Shown here piece after piece: positions 1 to 8,575 of a stretch of DNA of 64,000 nt. Under the pieces are notes generated by a model, which did not search any database, had not been told where the DNA came from, and saw only the letters and a list, made by a program, of their open reading frames with translations. The stretch spans positions 682,001-746,000 of the forward strand of contig NZ_SGWR01000001.1 of NCBI RefSeq assembly GCF_004217315.1, written 5' to 3'. Numbering within the stretch: the first letter of the stretch is position 1; each line of letters opens with the position of its first letter. The position numbers were made by a program, and so were the translations under genes. This DNA is from Corticibacter populi (lineage in GTDB: Bacteria; Pseudomonadota; Gammaproteobacteria; Burkholderiales; Burkholderiaceae_C).

Positions 1-2
1 CC

Positions 3-1673
3 CTGCTGCATGGGGTGGCGGCGTGGCCGTGGGTCGCACAGGCATGGTTGCTCGCGGGAGCGGTGGCCGCGCTGGCTGCCGATGCGGCCACCATCCATTG
101 GAGCGGCGCACTGCAGGCCGCGCTGGGCATCGTGCTGATCGGCATGCTGCGTGCCAGCCTGGAGTACTGGAGCAGCAGGCGCAGCCAGCTGCAGGCGCGC
201 ACTCACCTGACCCAACTGCGCCAGCAGGCCAGCCTGGCATTGCAGGTGCAGTCGCCGCTGGACCAGCGACGCCCGGCCTCCGGGGCGCTGACCAGCGCCT
301 GGGTCGAACAGGCCGAGGCCATCGTGCCCTGGCTTTCCCGTTACCGGAACGCCCAGTGGCGGGTCCTGCTGGCGCCGCCGCTGATCCTGCTGTGCGTGGC
401 ATGGCACTCGTGGCTGGCGGCATTGGTGCTGCTGCTGGCGGCCCCCATGATTCCCTTGTTCATGGCCATCGTCGGCTGGCGCGCCCAGGCCATCAGCGCC
501 GCGCAGATGGTGGAACTTGGCCAGATGCACGGATTCCTGCTCGACCGCCTGCGCGGCCTTGCCACGCTGCGCGCCATGGATGCCGTTGGCGCCACCGCTC
601 GTCGTCTGCGCGAGCGCGGCCTGGATCTGGCAGCGCGCAGCATGCGCGTGTTGCGGGTGGCCTTTCTTTCATCCGCGGTGCTGGAGCTGTTCGCCGCGCT
701 AGGGGTGGCCCTGGTGGCGGTGTACGTGGGCTTTCACCTGTTGGGGCAACTGCCTTTCGGCACCTGGGGCGGCCCGCTCGACCTGCGGGCCGGGCTCTTC
801 ATCCTGCTGCTGGCGCCGAGTTTCTTCGAACCTTTGCGCGAGCTTTCGGCCGTTTGGCACGACCGCGCCAATGGCTTGGCTGGCGCACAAAGTCTGGCCG
901 GGCTGTCCACGCCGCTTACTCCCCTGGTCCTGGGCAAACCGCAGATGCAGGTGACGCCGCAGGGGCAACCGATGCCCGCCCTGTCGGTGGAGTTCCGCCA
1001 GGTGGAGCTGGTCATGCCCGATGCACTGGCGCCGCTGCCCAGGCTCGACGGCTTCATTCCCGCCGGCGCGCATGTGGCCATCACCGGCGCCAGTGGCAGT
1101 GGCAAAAGCCTGGTACTGGCGCTGGTCGCGGGTCTGTTGCGGCCGCAGACCGGCGAAGTCCGCATTGACGGCCAAGCCATGGATGAGGCGCATGCCGCCG
1201 GCCTGCGCCAGCGCATCGGCTGGATGGGCCAGCAGCCCCACATCTTCGCCGCTTCGGCATGGCGCAACATCACGCTGGGCCGCCCACAGATCGATCATGC
1301 CGATCTGCGCGCCACGCTGCAGGCCACCGGCCTGGCGGGCGAGGTGACAGCCCTGACCGAGACCCCGCTGGGTGAAGGCGGGGCCGGCATTTCGGGCGGC
1401 GAGGCGGTGCGACTGATGCTGGCGCGACTGGCCGCGCAGCAATCGGCCGGCTTGCTGCTGCTTGACGAGCCCACGGCCCACCTCGATGCCGAGACCGCGT
1501 CACAAGTCATCAGTGCCATCGAGACGCTCGCCGAAGGCAGGACCTTGCTGGTGGCCACGCATGACCCGCAGCTGATCGCGCGGCTGCCGCTGCGCATCGC
1601 CATCGATGCCGACAGCGCTCGCTTCGAGACGGCGACGGGCGGAATCGTGGGCAAACGGGAGGAGGCACCATGA
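3..1673 (+). CDS. cydD: CydD, ABC exporter subunit for cytochrome bd assembly (5' end outside window)
   Basis: One half of the CydDC heterodimer, an inner-membrane ABC exporter needed to assemble cytochrome bd; the E. coli complex exports glutathione and cysteine. The frame is open at the window edge, so the real start lies to the left. About 556 residues are visible, and roughly 30 N-terminal residues seem missing compared with E. coli CydD. Membrane segments fill the first ~290 residues. The nucleotide-binding domain follows, with Walker A (GASGSGKS, near 1087), a signature written ISGGE rather than LSGGQ (near 1393), Walker B (LLLLDEPT, near 1459) and the switch histidine in VATHD. Its stop overlaps the cydC start (ATGA). 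Confidence 0.95.
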   Translation: MLHGVAAWPWVAQAWLLAGAVAALAADAATIHWSGALQAALGIVLIGMLRASLEYWSSRRSQLQARTHLTQLRQQASLALQVQSPLDQRRPASGALTSAWVEQAEAIVPWLSRYRNAQWRVLLAPPLILLCVAWHSWLAALVLLLAAPMIPLFMAIVGWRAQAISAAQMVELGQMHGFLLDRLRGLATLRAMDAVGATARRLRERGLDLAARSMRVLRVAFLSSAVLELFAALGVALVAVYVGFHLLGQLPFGTWGGPLDLRAGLFILLLAPSFFEPLRELSAVWHDRANGLAGAQSLAGLSTPLTPLVLGKPQMQVTPQGQPMPALSVEFRQVELVMPDALAPLPRLDGFIPAGAHVAITGASGSGKSLVLALVAGLLRPQTGEVRIDGQAMDEAHAAGLRQRIGWMGQQPHIFAASAWRNITLGRPQIDHADLRATLQATGLAGEVTALTETPLGEGGAGISGGEAVRLMLARLAAQQSAGLLLLDEPTAHLDAETASQVISAIETLAEGRTLLVATHDPQLIARLPLRIAIDADSARFETATGGIVGKREEAP

Positions 1674-3412
1674 GCGGTAACACCCCCACCAGGCCCAAGC
1701 CCCTTGCGAACCGCAACAGGCAAGCCTTGCGCACGCTGCTGGGCAGCCTGCTGCACGGGCACTGGCGCGCCATGGCCCTGGGCATGCTGCTGGCCGCCTG
1801 CACCACGCTGACGGGCGCGGCGCTGCTGGGCCTCTCGGGCTGGTTCATCACGGCCACCGCCATCGCCGGCCTCTCCAGTGCCGCAGCACTGGCCTTCAAC
1901 GTGTTCACACCATCGGCCGGCATCCGTCTGCTGGCGCTGGGCCGCACAGCCTCGCGCTATGGTGAGCGGCTGGTCACGCACGCTGCCACGCTGGCGGCGC
2001 TGGTGGATGTGCGCGAACGGCTGTTTCGCGCTTTTGCCAGGCCGCTTGCGGCGCGGCCATGGCAGCTGCGTCCGGCACGCCTGCTGTTTCGGCTCACGCG
2101 CGACCTCGACGCAGCCGAGTCCCTCTACCTGAGGCTGCTGGTGCCTTTGTGCGCGGCGCTGGCGATGACGCTGGGCATGGCCGGCTGGCTGGCCTGGCTC
2201 AGCCCCTGGCTGGGCCTCGCCGCCCTGCTGTGGCTGCTGGCCACGGGCTTGGGCATCTCCGGCTGGCTGCTGCGAAGCAGCGCGCGCCTCTCGGCGGAGC
2301 AGATGCGGCTGACCGAGCAGTTGCGCACCCGGATGAGCGACCTCTGCGCCGGCCAGACCGATCTGCTGATGGCAGGCCAGTACGAGGCGCGACGCCAGCA
2401 GTTGCTGGCCGCCGAACGCCGACTCGCGCGTCTCGACGATCGCCTGCAGCAACGCGATGCCATGGCCGGCTGGACCTGGCAGGCGCTGCATTCGGCCACG
2501 CTGGCTGCGGCGCTGCTGGCGGGCAGCTGGCTCGTCTGGCAGGGCCGCATTGGCGCCGCCAGCGCGGCCCTGCTGGCCTTGATGGTGCTGGCTGCAACCG
2601 AAGCTTTCGCAGCGCTGCGCCGCGGTGCCCAGGACTGGGGCCGGGCCTTGCTGTCGGCGCGGCGGCTCCAGGCGCCGCTGCAGGCGGGCGGCACAGCCGG
2701 TGGCCCGCCATCATTGCCGGCGCCGCCGGCAGGCATGGCACTGCAAATGCGGGATGCGCGCGCCCTGCTCCGCCCAGAGGCCGGCGGGCGCTTTTCCGCG
2801 GGGGTGACGCTGCAGATCGCCGAGGGCGAGCGCGTGGCCCTGGTGGGCCCCAGCGGCTGCGGCAAGTCGACGCTGCTGGCGCTGGCCTGCGGGGAGCGCC
2901 GGCCGGCACAGGGCCATATTGCCGCGCTGCCGGCCTGCTGGCTGACGCAGCGCACCGAACTGTTCCAGGACAGCCTGCGGGGCAACCTCAATCTGCAGGA
3001 ACGCCCGCTGGACGATGCGCAGTTGATGCAGGGGCTGCGCGATGCGGGCCTCGCAGAGCTGGTGGCGGAGCGCCAGGGCGGGCTGGACTGCCTGCTGGGC
3101 GAAGGCGGCCTGGGCCTCTCTGGCGGACAGGCGCGGCGCCTGGCGCTGGCACGGCTGCTACTGTCGCAACAGCGCTTCTGGCTGCTCGATGAGCCGACCG
3201 AGGGCATCGATGCCGAGGTGGCCCATGATGTGCTGCAGCGCCTTGCCGCCCACATTGGCACGCGTACGGTGCTGATGGCCACCCACCTGCGGCGCGAGGC
3301 CCGGCTGGCCTCGCGCCTGATCGAACTCGCCCCGGGCGGACGCATTCTGGCCGATGTGCGCCATGGCGATGCCGCCTATGACGATTTGCTGCGGCGGCTG
3401 CGGCCCGACTGA
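1670..3412 (+). CDS. cydC: CydC, ABC exporter subunit for cytochrome bd assembly
   Basis: Partner of CydD in the thiol-exporting ABC complex required for cytochrome bd maturation. It is 580 residues, usual for the family: an N-terminal six-helix transmembrane domain (about residues 30-310), then an ATPase domain with Walker A (GPSGCGKST, near 2848), an intact LSGGQ signature (near 3118), Walker B (WLLDEPTEGID) and the switch histidine in MATHL. The ATG overlaps the cydD stop by four bases and follows a GGAGG at about 1659, so the two subunits are probably translationally coupled. CydC carries the canonical signature while CydD does not, so one of the two ATP sites may be weaker; that is inference. 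Confidence 0.95.
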   Translation: MSGNTPTRPKPLANRNRQALRTLLGSLLHGHWRAMALGMLLAACTTLTGAALLGLSGWFITATAIAGLSSAAALAFNVFTPSAGIRLLALGRTASRYGERLVTHAATLAALVDVRERLFRAFARPLAARPWQLRPARLLFRLTRDLDAAESLYLRLLVPLCAALAMTLGMAGWLAWLSPWLGLAALLWLLATGLGISGWLLRSSARLSAEQMRLTEQLRTRMSDLCAGQTDLLMAGQYEARRQQLLAAERRLARLDDRLQQRDAMAGWTWQALHSATLAAALLAGSWLVWQGRIGAASAALLALMVLAATEAFAALRRGAQDWGRALLSARRLQAPLQAGGTAGGPPSLPAPPAGMALQMRDARALLRPEAGGRFSAGVTLQIAEGERVALVGPSGCGKSTLLALACGERRPAQGHIAALPACWLTQRTELFQDSLRGNLNLQERPLDDAQLMQGLRDAGLAELVAERQGGLDCLLGEGGLGLSGGQARRLALARLLLSQQRFWLLDEPTEGIDAEVAHDVLQRLAAHIGTRTVLMATHLRREARLASRLIELAPGGRILADVRHGDAAYDDLLRRLRPD

Positions 3413-3511
3413 GCCAAACCCGCCCGATTCTTCCCGAACACTGGCACCAGCGCCGATGTTCCACTCTCCCTCCCGCCCCATCGATATTCCCTCATCAAGA
3501 AAGGCCTAGCC

Positions 3512-5104
3512 ATGGATCTCGACATCGTCGGGCTCTCCCGACTGCAATTCGCCGCGACGGCGCTTTATCACTTCCTGTTCGTTCCCCTGACACTGGGCCT
3601 GGCCGTCATCCTCGGCATCATGGAGACCGTCTACGTCATGACCCAACGCCCGATCTGGCGCCAGATGACCAAGTTCTGGGGCACGCTGTTCGGCATCAAC
3701 TTCGCGCTGGGCGTTGCCACCGGCATCGTCATGGAATTCCAGTTCGGCATGAACTGGAGCTACTACAGCCATTACGTGGGTGACATCTTCGGGGCACCGC
3801 TGGCCATCGAGGGGCTGATGGCCTTCTTCCTCGAAGCCACGCTGGTGGGCCTGTTCTTCTTCGGCTGGGAGCGGCTCTCCAAGGTCAAGCACCTGATCGT
3901 GACCTGGGCCATGGCGCTGGGCACCAACTTCTCTGCGCTGTGGATCCTGATCGCCAATGGCTGGATGCAGAACCCGGCCGGCGCCGCGCTCAACCCGCAG
4001 ACCATGCGCATGGAGGTGACCAGCTTCGCCGAGGTGCTGTTCAATCCGGTGGCGCAGGCCAAGTTCGTGCACACGGTCTCGGCCGGCTACACGGTCGCGG
4101 CACTGTTCGTGCTGGGCGTGTCGGCGTGGTACCTGCTCAAAGGTCGCCACGTCGACCTGGCCAAGCGCTCGCTGACGGTGGCCGCCTCGTTCGGTCTGGC
4201 GGCCTCGCTGTCGGTGGTGGTGCTCGGCGATGAAAGCGGCTATCTCTCGGGCGAGCACCAGAGCATGAAGCTCGCTGCCGTCGAGGCCATGTGGGAGACC
4301 GAGCCGGCGCCGGCGTCGTTCACCGCTTTCGGCTTCCCCGATCAGGAGGCGCGCGAAACCCATTACGCGGTGCACATCCCCTGGGTGATGGGCCTGATCG
4401 GCACGCGCTCGCTGGACACGCAGATTCCCGGCATCAAGAACCTGGTCGAACAGGCCAAGGGACGCATCCAGAATGGCCTGATCGCCTATGATCTTCTCGA
4501 CGAAATCCGCGCCCATGGCCATCAGCCGATTCCGGCCGAGGTGCGCGCGCGCTTCGACGCCCATAGCGGCGACCTGGGCCATGCGCTGCTGCTCAAGCGC
4601 TATGTGGACGATCCGCGCCAGGCCACGGCCGCACAGATCGAGCAGGCAGCCTGGGACACCGTGCCGCAGGTTGCCCCCCTGTTCTGGACCTTCCGCGTGA
4701 TGGTCGGCCTCGGCTTCTTCTTCATCCTGCTGACCCTGGTGTTCTTCTGGCACACCGCGCGCCATCAAATCGACACCATGCCGCGCTGGCTGCTGCGCGT
4801 GGCGGTCTGGAGTATTCCACTACCCTGGATTGCCGCCGAGTGCGGCTGGTTCGTCGCCGAGTTCGGCCGCCAGCCCTGGGCCATCGAGGGCGTGCTGCCG
4901 GTGGCCGTGGCGGTCTCCAACCTCAGTGCCACAACGGTGCTGGGCACGCTGCTGGGCTTCGTGGCCATCTACACCGTGCTGCTGATCGTCGAGATGAAAC
5001 TGATGCTCAAGGCGATCCGCAAGGGTCCGCAGCTCGACGAACAGGACCGCGCCGAGCTGCAGACATCACCGCACGCCCTGCCGCAGCAAAGCGCCGCCTT
5101 CTGA
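3512..5104 (+). CDS. cydA: Cytochrome bd ubiquinol oxidase subunit I
   Basis: Main catalytic subunit of the bd-type quinol:O2 oxidase in the inner membrane, carrying hemes b558, b595 and d. The 530-residue protein shows the early histidine in LYHFLF (residue 20, the family heme b595 ligand), FVHTVSAGY with the b558-ligand histidine, FWTFRVMVG with the ligand methionine, and the conserved GRQPW motif near the end. About nine hydrophobic segments are visible. It lies 99 bases after cydC with AAGAAAGG before the ATG, so it may also have its own promoter in the gap. The order cydDC-cydAB-cydX puts enzyme and assembly exporter in one unit. Confidence 0.97.
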   Translation: MDLDIVGLSRLQFAATALYHFLFVPLTLGLAVILGIMETVYVMTQRPIWRQMTKFWGTLFGINFALGVATGIVMEFQFGMNWSYYSHYVGDIFGAPLAIEGLMAFFLEATLVGLFFFGWERLSKVKHLIVTWAMALGTNFSALWILIANGWMQNPAGAALNPQTMRMEVTSFAEVLFNPVAQAKFVHTVSAGYTVAALFVLGVSAWYLLKGRHVDLAKRSLTVAASFGLAASLSVVVLGDESGYLSGEHQSMKLAAVEAMWETEPAPASFTAFGFPDQEARETHYAVHIPWVMGLIGTRSLDTQIPGIKNLVEQAKGRIQNGLIAYDLLDEIRAHGHQPIPAEVRARFDAHSGDLGHALLLKRYVDDPRQATAAQIEQAAWDTVPQVAPLFWTFRVMVGLGFFFILLTLVFFWHTARHQIDTMPRWLLRVAVWSIPLPWIAAECGWFVAEFGRQPWAIEGVLPVAVAVSNLSATTVLGTLLGFVAIYTVLLIVEMKLMLKAIRKGPQLDEQDRAELQTSPHALPQQSAAF

Positions 5105-5145
5105 GCGGTCCGGTCCAGATTCATCGTATCCAACGGAGAAACACC

Positions 5146-6303
5146 ATGATTCTTCACGAACTCCTCAGTTATGACGTGTTGCGCGTCATCTGGTGGCTGC
5201 TGCTGGGCATCCTGCTCGTCGGCTTTGCCTGTACCGATGGCTTCGACCTCGGCGTGGGCACGCTGGGCCCGTTCGTGGCCCGCAGCGACATCGAACGCCG
5301 CGTGGTGCTCAACACCACCGGCCCGATCTGGGAAGGCAACCAGGTCTGGCTGATTCTCGGCGGCGGCGCCATCTTCGCCGCCTGGCCGCAGCTTTATGCC
5401 GTCTCGTTCTCTGGTTTCTATCTGGCCATGTTCGCCATCCTGTTCGCGCTGATCCTGCGTCCGGTGGGCTTCAAGTACCGCAGCAAGATCGAGGACCCGC
5501 GCTGGCGCAGCACCTGGGATTGGTGCCTGTTCATCGGCGGCTTCGTGCCTTCGCTGATCTTCGGCGTGGCCATCGGCAACGTGCTGCAGGGCGTGCCGTT
5601 CCGCCTCGAGCCCGACATGCAGATCTACTACGACGGCAGCTTCTTCGGCCTGCTCAACCCCTTTGCCGTGCTGTGCGGGCTGGTCTCGGTGGCCATGCTG
5701 GTCGCCCATGGCGCCGCCTGGCTGCAGCTCAAGACCAGCGGCGCGGTGCAGGCGCGCAGCCGCCGCGCGGGTCTGGTTGCCGCCCTCGCCACCCCGCTGC
5801 TGTACGTGCTGGCCGGAGTGCTGATGTGGCTCTTCGTCGATGGCTATCGCATCACCAGCGAGGTCATCACCACCGGCCCTTCGAATCCGATGATGAAGAC
5901 CGCCGAGGGTGGCATCGCGCACATGTGGTTCGCCAACTATGCCGCAGCGCCGGTGCTGTGGCTGGTGCCCGCGATCGGCATCCTCGGCTCGCTGGCGGCC
6001 GCCTGGGGTTTTGCACGCCGCCATGAACTCTTCACGCTGCTGGCCAATGGCGTGGCCATTGCCGGCATCATCCTCAGCGTGGGCGTCTCGATGTTCCCGT
6101 TCATCCTGCCCTCGTCGATCCAGCCGCAGGCCAGCCTGACGGTCTGGGATGCCTCGTCCAGCCACCTGATCCTCTTCATCATGCTGGTGTGCACCATCAT
6201 CTTCCTGCCCATCATTCTGGCTTACACCAGCTGGGTGTACTCGGTGATGCGCGGCAAGGTCGATGGCAAGGAGATCGAGGAAGAGCGCGGCCATGCCTAC
6301 TGA
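5146..6303 (+). CDS. cydB: Cytochrome bd ubiquinol oxidase subunit II
   Basis: Second membrane subunit of cytochrome bd, packing against CydA. It is 385 residues (E. coli CydB is 379). The N-terminus contains the family block WWLLLGILLVGFACTDGFDL, and about eight to nine transmembrane helices are visible. The start is the ATG at 5146 behind ACGGAGAA; the frame stays open far upstream through cydA, but that extension is a shadow. The gap to cydA is 41 bases, so the two are one transcript. Its TGA overlaps the ATG of a 31-codon reading frame leading into cydX. Confidence 0.96.
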   Translation: MILHELLSYDVLRVIWWLLLGILLVGFACTDGFDLGVGTLGPFVARSDIERRVVLNTTGPIWEGNQVWLILGGGAIFAAWPQLYAVSFSGFYLAMFAILFALILRPVGFKYRSKIEDPRWRSTWDWCLFIGGFVPSLIFGVAIGNVLQGVPFRLEPDMQIYYDGSFFGLLNPFAVLCGLVSVAMLVAHGAAWLQLKTSGAVQARSRRAGLVAALATPLLYVLAGVLMWLFVDGYRITSEVITTGPSNPMMKTAEGGIAHMWFANYAAAPVLWLVPAIGILGSLAAAWGFARRHELFTLLANGVAIAGIILSVGVSMFPFILPSSIQPQASLTVWDASSSHLILFIMLVCTIIFLPIILAYTSWVYSVMRGKVDGKEIEEERGHAY

Positions 6304-6398
6304 TGGCTGACGCGATGCCGTTTAATGTCCCTGTAAACCCCATCGGCGCGCGGCGGGCCCATTCGTCCGCCGGCGTCGCCCAAGCCAAGGAGTTCTGA
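6303..6398 (+). CDS. Possible 31-aa coupling ORF between cydB and cydX
   Basis: A 31-codon frame starts in the cydB stop (TGATG) and ends one base before the cydX ATG (TGATATG). The predicted peptide is MADAMPFNVPVN... ending AQAKEF, with no membrane segment. The cydX Shine-Dalgarno (AAGGAG, about 6388) lies within it. I recognise no family. Its exact fit could mean translational coupling from cydB to cydX, or could be chance in GC-rich DNA. Confidence 0.25.
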   Translation: MADAMPFNVPVNPIGARRAHSSAGVAQAKEF

Positions 6399-6399
6399 T

Positions 6400-6516
6400 A
6401 TGTGGTATTTCGCCTGGATTCTGGGCCTTCCGGTTGCCGCGCTGTTCGCGGTGCTCAATGCCATGTGGTTCGAGATGGTCGAGGAAGACCGCAAGCGCCA
6501 CAGCCGCCAGCCTTGA
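6400..6516 (+). CDS. cydX: CydX small subunit of cytochrome bd oxidase
   Basis: A 38-residue single-pass membrane protein that stabilises the heme groups of cytochrome bd. It opens with MWYFAWILG, the hallmark of CydX (E. coli CydX has the same first nine residues), followed by one hydrophobic helix of about 20 residues and the usual acidic/basic tail (MVEEDRKRH). AAGGAG lies 6-7 bases before the ATG. It is the last gene of the cyd operon and is followed within 21 bases by a strong terminator. Such short genes are often missed in automated annotation. Confidence 0.95.
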   Translation: MWYFAWILGLPVAALFAVLNAMWFEMVEEDRKRHSRQP

Positions 6517-6536
6517 TGGAAAGCCCTTGAGCCAAC

Positions 6537-6570
6537 GCAAAAAGCCAGTCAGGAACGACTGGCTTTTTGC
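6537..6570. terminator. Bidirectional intrinsic terminator between cydX and the NYN gene
   Basis: A perfect 14-base inverted repeat (GCAAAAAGCCAGTC and its complement) separated by the 6-base loop AGGAAC. It starts with an A-run and ends with a T-run, so it can form a stem plus U-tract on either strand. It lies between the convergent cyd operon and the minus-strand NYN-domain gene that ends at 6616. Confidence 0.93.
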
Positions 6571-6615
6571 ATGGCTCGGCCACTATCGCCTGGAGGCGGC
6601 GTGGCGCCCCTTCTG

Positions 6616-7260
6616 TCAGCGGAACACGGCGTCGAGCAGGTCCTCGTACTTGTCGTCCACGGCCTTGTCGATGAGGTCGGAGAACGGCAGGCTGTAGGCC
6701 GCCTCTTCCAGCAGGCGCTGCGACGTCTTCGCATAGTTGGGCAGATCGAAGGCCGGTACCAGCACGCGCGTGCCCACGCTCTGGAGCTTGCGCACCAGTG
6801 GCGAGAAATCGGCCGCGCCGGTGAACAGCACCACCACGTCGAAGCCCTTGTGGACCACCAGGTCGTAGGTCTCCAGCGCCAGGTTGATGTCCACGCCCTT
6901 CTCTTCCGGCGGGTTGGCCGCCTCGTTCATGGGCTGGTAGTGGGCCACCACGCCGGCCCACATCAGCACCTGGTCCTGGAAGCGGTCGGTCTCGAGCTGC
7001 TTGAGCGGATCGCGCGTGGCCTGCACGGCCTTGAGCGAAAAGCGTCCGCGGAAGAAGTGCGCCTCGGTGATCTGGCACAGCGCCACGCGGCTGTCCGTCT
7101 CGATGGCCGCGATGTGGTGGCGCAGGTAGTCGTGCAGTGCGCTGAGGTTGAGATGGCTTTGCTTGTTGTGGGTGAAGCGGTAGTAATTGCTGATGCGCCA
7201 GAAGAAGCTGCCGTCATAGATCACGGCGATTCTGAGCAGGTTGTTTCGGTTCGGAGTCAT
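6616..7260 (-). CDS. NYN (LabA/DUF88-like) domain protein
   Basis: A 214-residue protein of the PIN-like NYN family, often predicted to be RNA-processing nucleases. It starts RIAVIYDGSFFWRI, with the first conserved Asp after a hydrophobic strand, and later has VVLFTGAADFSPLV, the second acidic strand (D at the metal site). The middle contains DINLALETYDL, a third typical acidic position. I chose the ATG at 7260; an upstream non-ATG extension of 33 codons is rich in Cys/Arg and unlikely. A leader of about 170 bases with a TACAAT at 7434-7439 precedes it. No substrate can be stated. It stands alone, converging on the cyd operon. Confidence 0.8.
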   Translation of the reverse strand: MTPNRNNLLRIAVIYDGSFFWRISNYYRFTHNKQSHLNLSALHDYLRHHIAAIETDSRVALCQITEAHFFRGRFSLKAVQATRDPLKQLETDRFQDQVLMWAGVVAHYQPMNEAANPPEEKGVDINLALETYDLVVHKGFDVVVLFTGAADFSPLVRKLQSVGTRVLVPAFDLPNYAKTSQRLLEEAAYSLPFSDLIDKAVDDKYEDLLDAVFR

Positions 7261-7433
7261 CAATGATGATTGGCAATGAAATGGACGTGGATCTGATCGG
7301 AACGCGCACAAGAAGACGGGTGCAACACAGCGATGCAATGCGCCTGTGCATGCCCCCAACAGATTTGCGTGTGGATGAAGTAAGAACCTGCCGACGTTCT
7401 TTGTGAAGAATTCGTCAACAGGCCCTGGCGATC

Positions 7434-7439
7434 ATTGTA
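7434..7439 (-). promoter_or_regulatory. Candidate -10 element upstream of the NYN gene
   Basis: TACAAT read on the minus strand, preceded by TTTTTCTC, 174 bases before the NYN start. No convincing -35 hexamer is visible at 16-18 bases, so the call rests on the -10 alone. Confidence 0.3.
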
Positions 7440-7527
7440 GAGAAAAACACCGATGCTCACCGCCTGGCAGGCGGGCCGGCATGTAAACCGACCGCAAAGC
7501 TGGCGCTCTGCCGCAGGCAGCCGGTGT

Positions 7528-8553
7528 TCAAGCCTGTGCCAGGGTTTGGGGCACTGAGAGCACCTGGGCCTGGCGATGGATTTCCCTGGGTGGGAAGTGC
7601 TTGAGCCGGTGGTCGCTCCAGACCTGGCGCCAGGCCCGCGCGCCCGGCAGGCCGTTGCGCAGGCCCAGCATGTGGCGCGCCATGGCAAAGGTCGGCACGC
7701 CCTGCCGGTGCTGTGCCTGCATGTAGTCCACCATGGCCTCCTCGACCGCCTCGCGCGATGCCGGCGCGGCAGCCGGCAGATCACCAAAGAAGCGCGCATC
7801 CCACTCGGCCAGCCACCAGGGGTCGTGGTAGGCCTGGCGGCCGATCATCACGCCGTCGAGCCCGTCCAGCAGTTCTTCGGCCTGCGCGCTGTCCTTGATG
7901 CCGCCGTTGATGACGAAGCGAAACTGCGGGAAATCCTGCTTGAGCTGGCGCACCACCTCATAGCGCAATGGCGGAATGTCGCGGTTCTCCTTGGGACTGA
8001 GCCCCTTGAGCCAGGCATTACGGGCATGCACGATGAAGACACGGCAGCCGGCCTCGGCCACCTGGCCAACGAAATCACGCACCTGGGCATAGCTCTCGTC
8101 GCGGTCGAGGCCGATGCGGTGTTTGACCGTCACCTCCACGTTTGCGGCGTCGCGCATCGCCTTGACGCAATCGGCCACCAGCTGCGGCTCTCGCATCAAG
8201 CAGGCACCGAAGCTGCCACGCTGCACGCGCTCGCTCGGGCAGCCGCAGTTGAGGTTGACCTCGTCATAGCCCCACTCCTGCGCCAGGCGCGTGCAGCGCG
8301 CCAGATCGGCCGGATCGCTGCCGCCGAGTTGCAGTGCCAGCGGGTGTTCGGTGGCGTCGTATTGCAGGAAGCGCGCCGCATCGCCGTGCAGCAGCGCGCC
8401 GGTGTGGATCATCTCGGTATAGAGGCGAGCATGGCGGCTGAGCAGCCGGTGCAGGTAGCGGCAATGGCGGTCGGTCCAGTCGAGCATGGGCGCGACGCAG
8501 ACCCGCCATGATGGGGAAGCGGCAGGCATGGAGGAAAAAAACGAAGATGGCAT
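7528..8553 (-). CDS. dusA: tRNA-dihydrouridine(20/20a) synthase DusA
   Basis: FMN-dependent enzyme that reduces uridine to dihydrouridine in the tRNA D-loop. The 341-residue protein begins near APMLDWTDRHCR, then shows NLNCGCPS, the catalytic-cysteine region GACLM, VKHRIG, the DusA-type segment HARNAWLKGLSPKENR, and the FMN phosphate-binding NGGI and IGRQAYHDPW. The start at 8553 was preferred because it leaves a 22-base gap after the upstream cardiolipin synthase-like gene and has AAAGGGC in front; a further start at 8529 lacks a ribosome site. Probably co-transcribed with the upstream gene. Confidence 0.95.
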   Translation of the reverse strand: MPSSFFSSMPAASPSWRVCVAPMLDWTDRHCRYLHRLLSRHARLYTEMIHTGALLHGDAARFLQYDATEHPLALQLGGSDPADLARCTRLAQEWGYDEVNLNCGCPSERVQRGSFGACLMREPQLVADCVKAMRDAANVEVTVKHRIGLDRDESYAQVRDFVGQVAEAGCRVFIVHARNAWLKGLSPKENRDIPPLRYEVVRQLKQDFPQFRFVINGGIKDSAQAEELLDGLDGVMIGRQAYHDPWWLAEWDARFFGDLPAAAPASREAVEEAMVDYMQAQHRQGVPTFAMARHMLGLRNGLPGARAWRQVWSDHRLKHFPPREIHRQAQVLSVPQTLAQA

Positions 8554-8575
8554 CCAGTGCCCTTTGAACAGGTGC

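Noticed and set aside
3506-6294. Long minus-strand frames opposite cydA and cydB
   Set aside because: His/Asp/Glu-rich antisense translations with no domain pattern; the plus-strand genes are certain.
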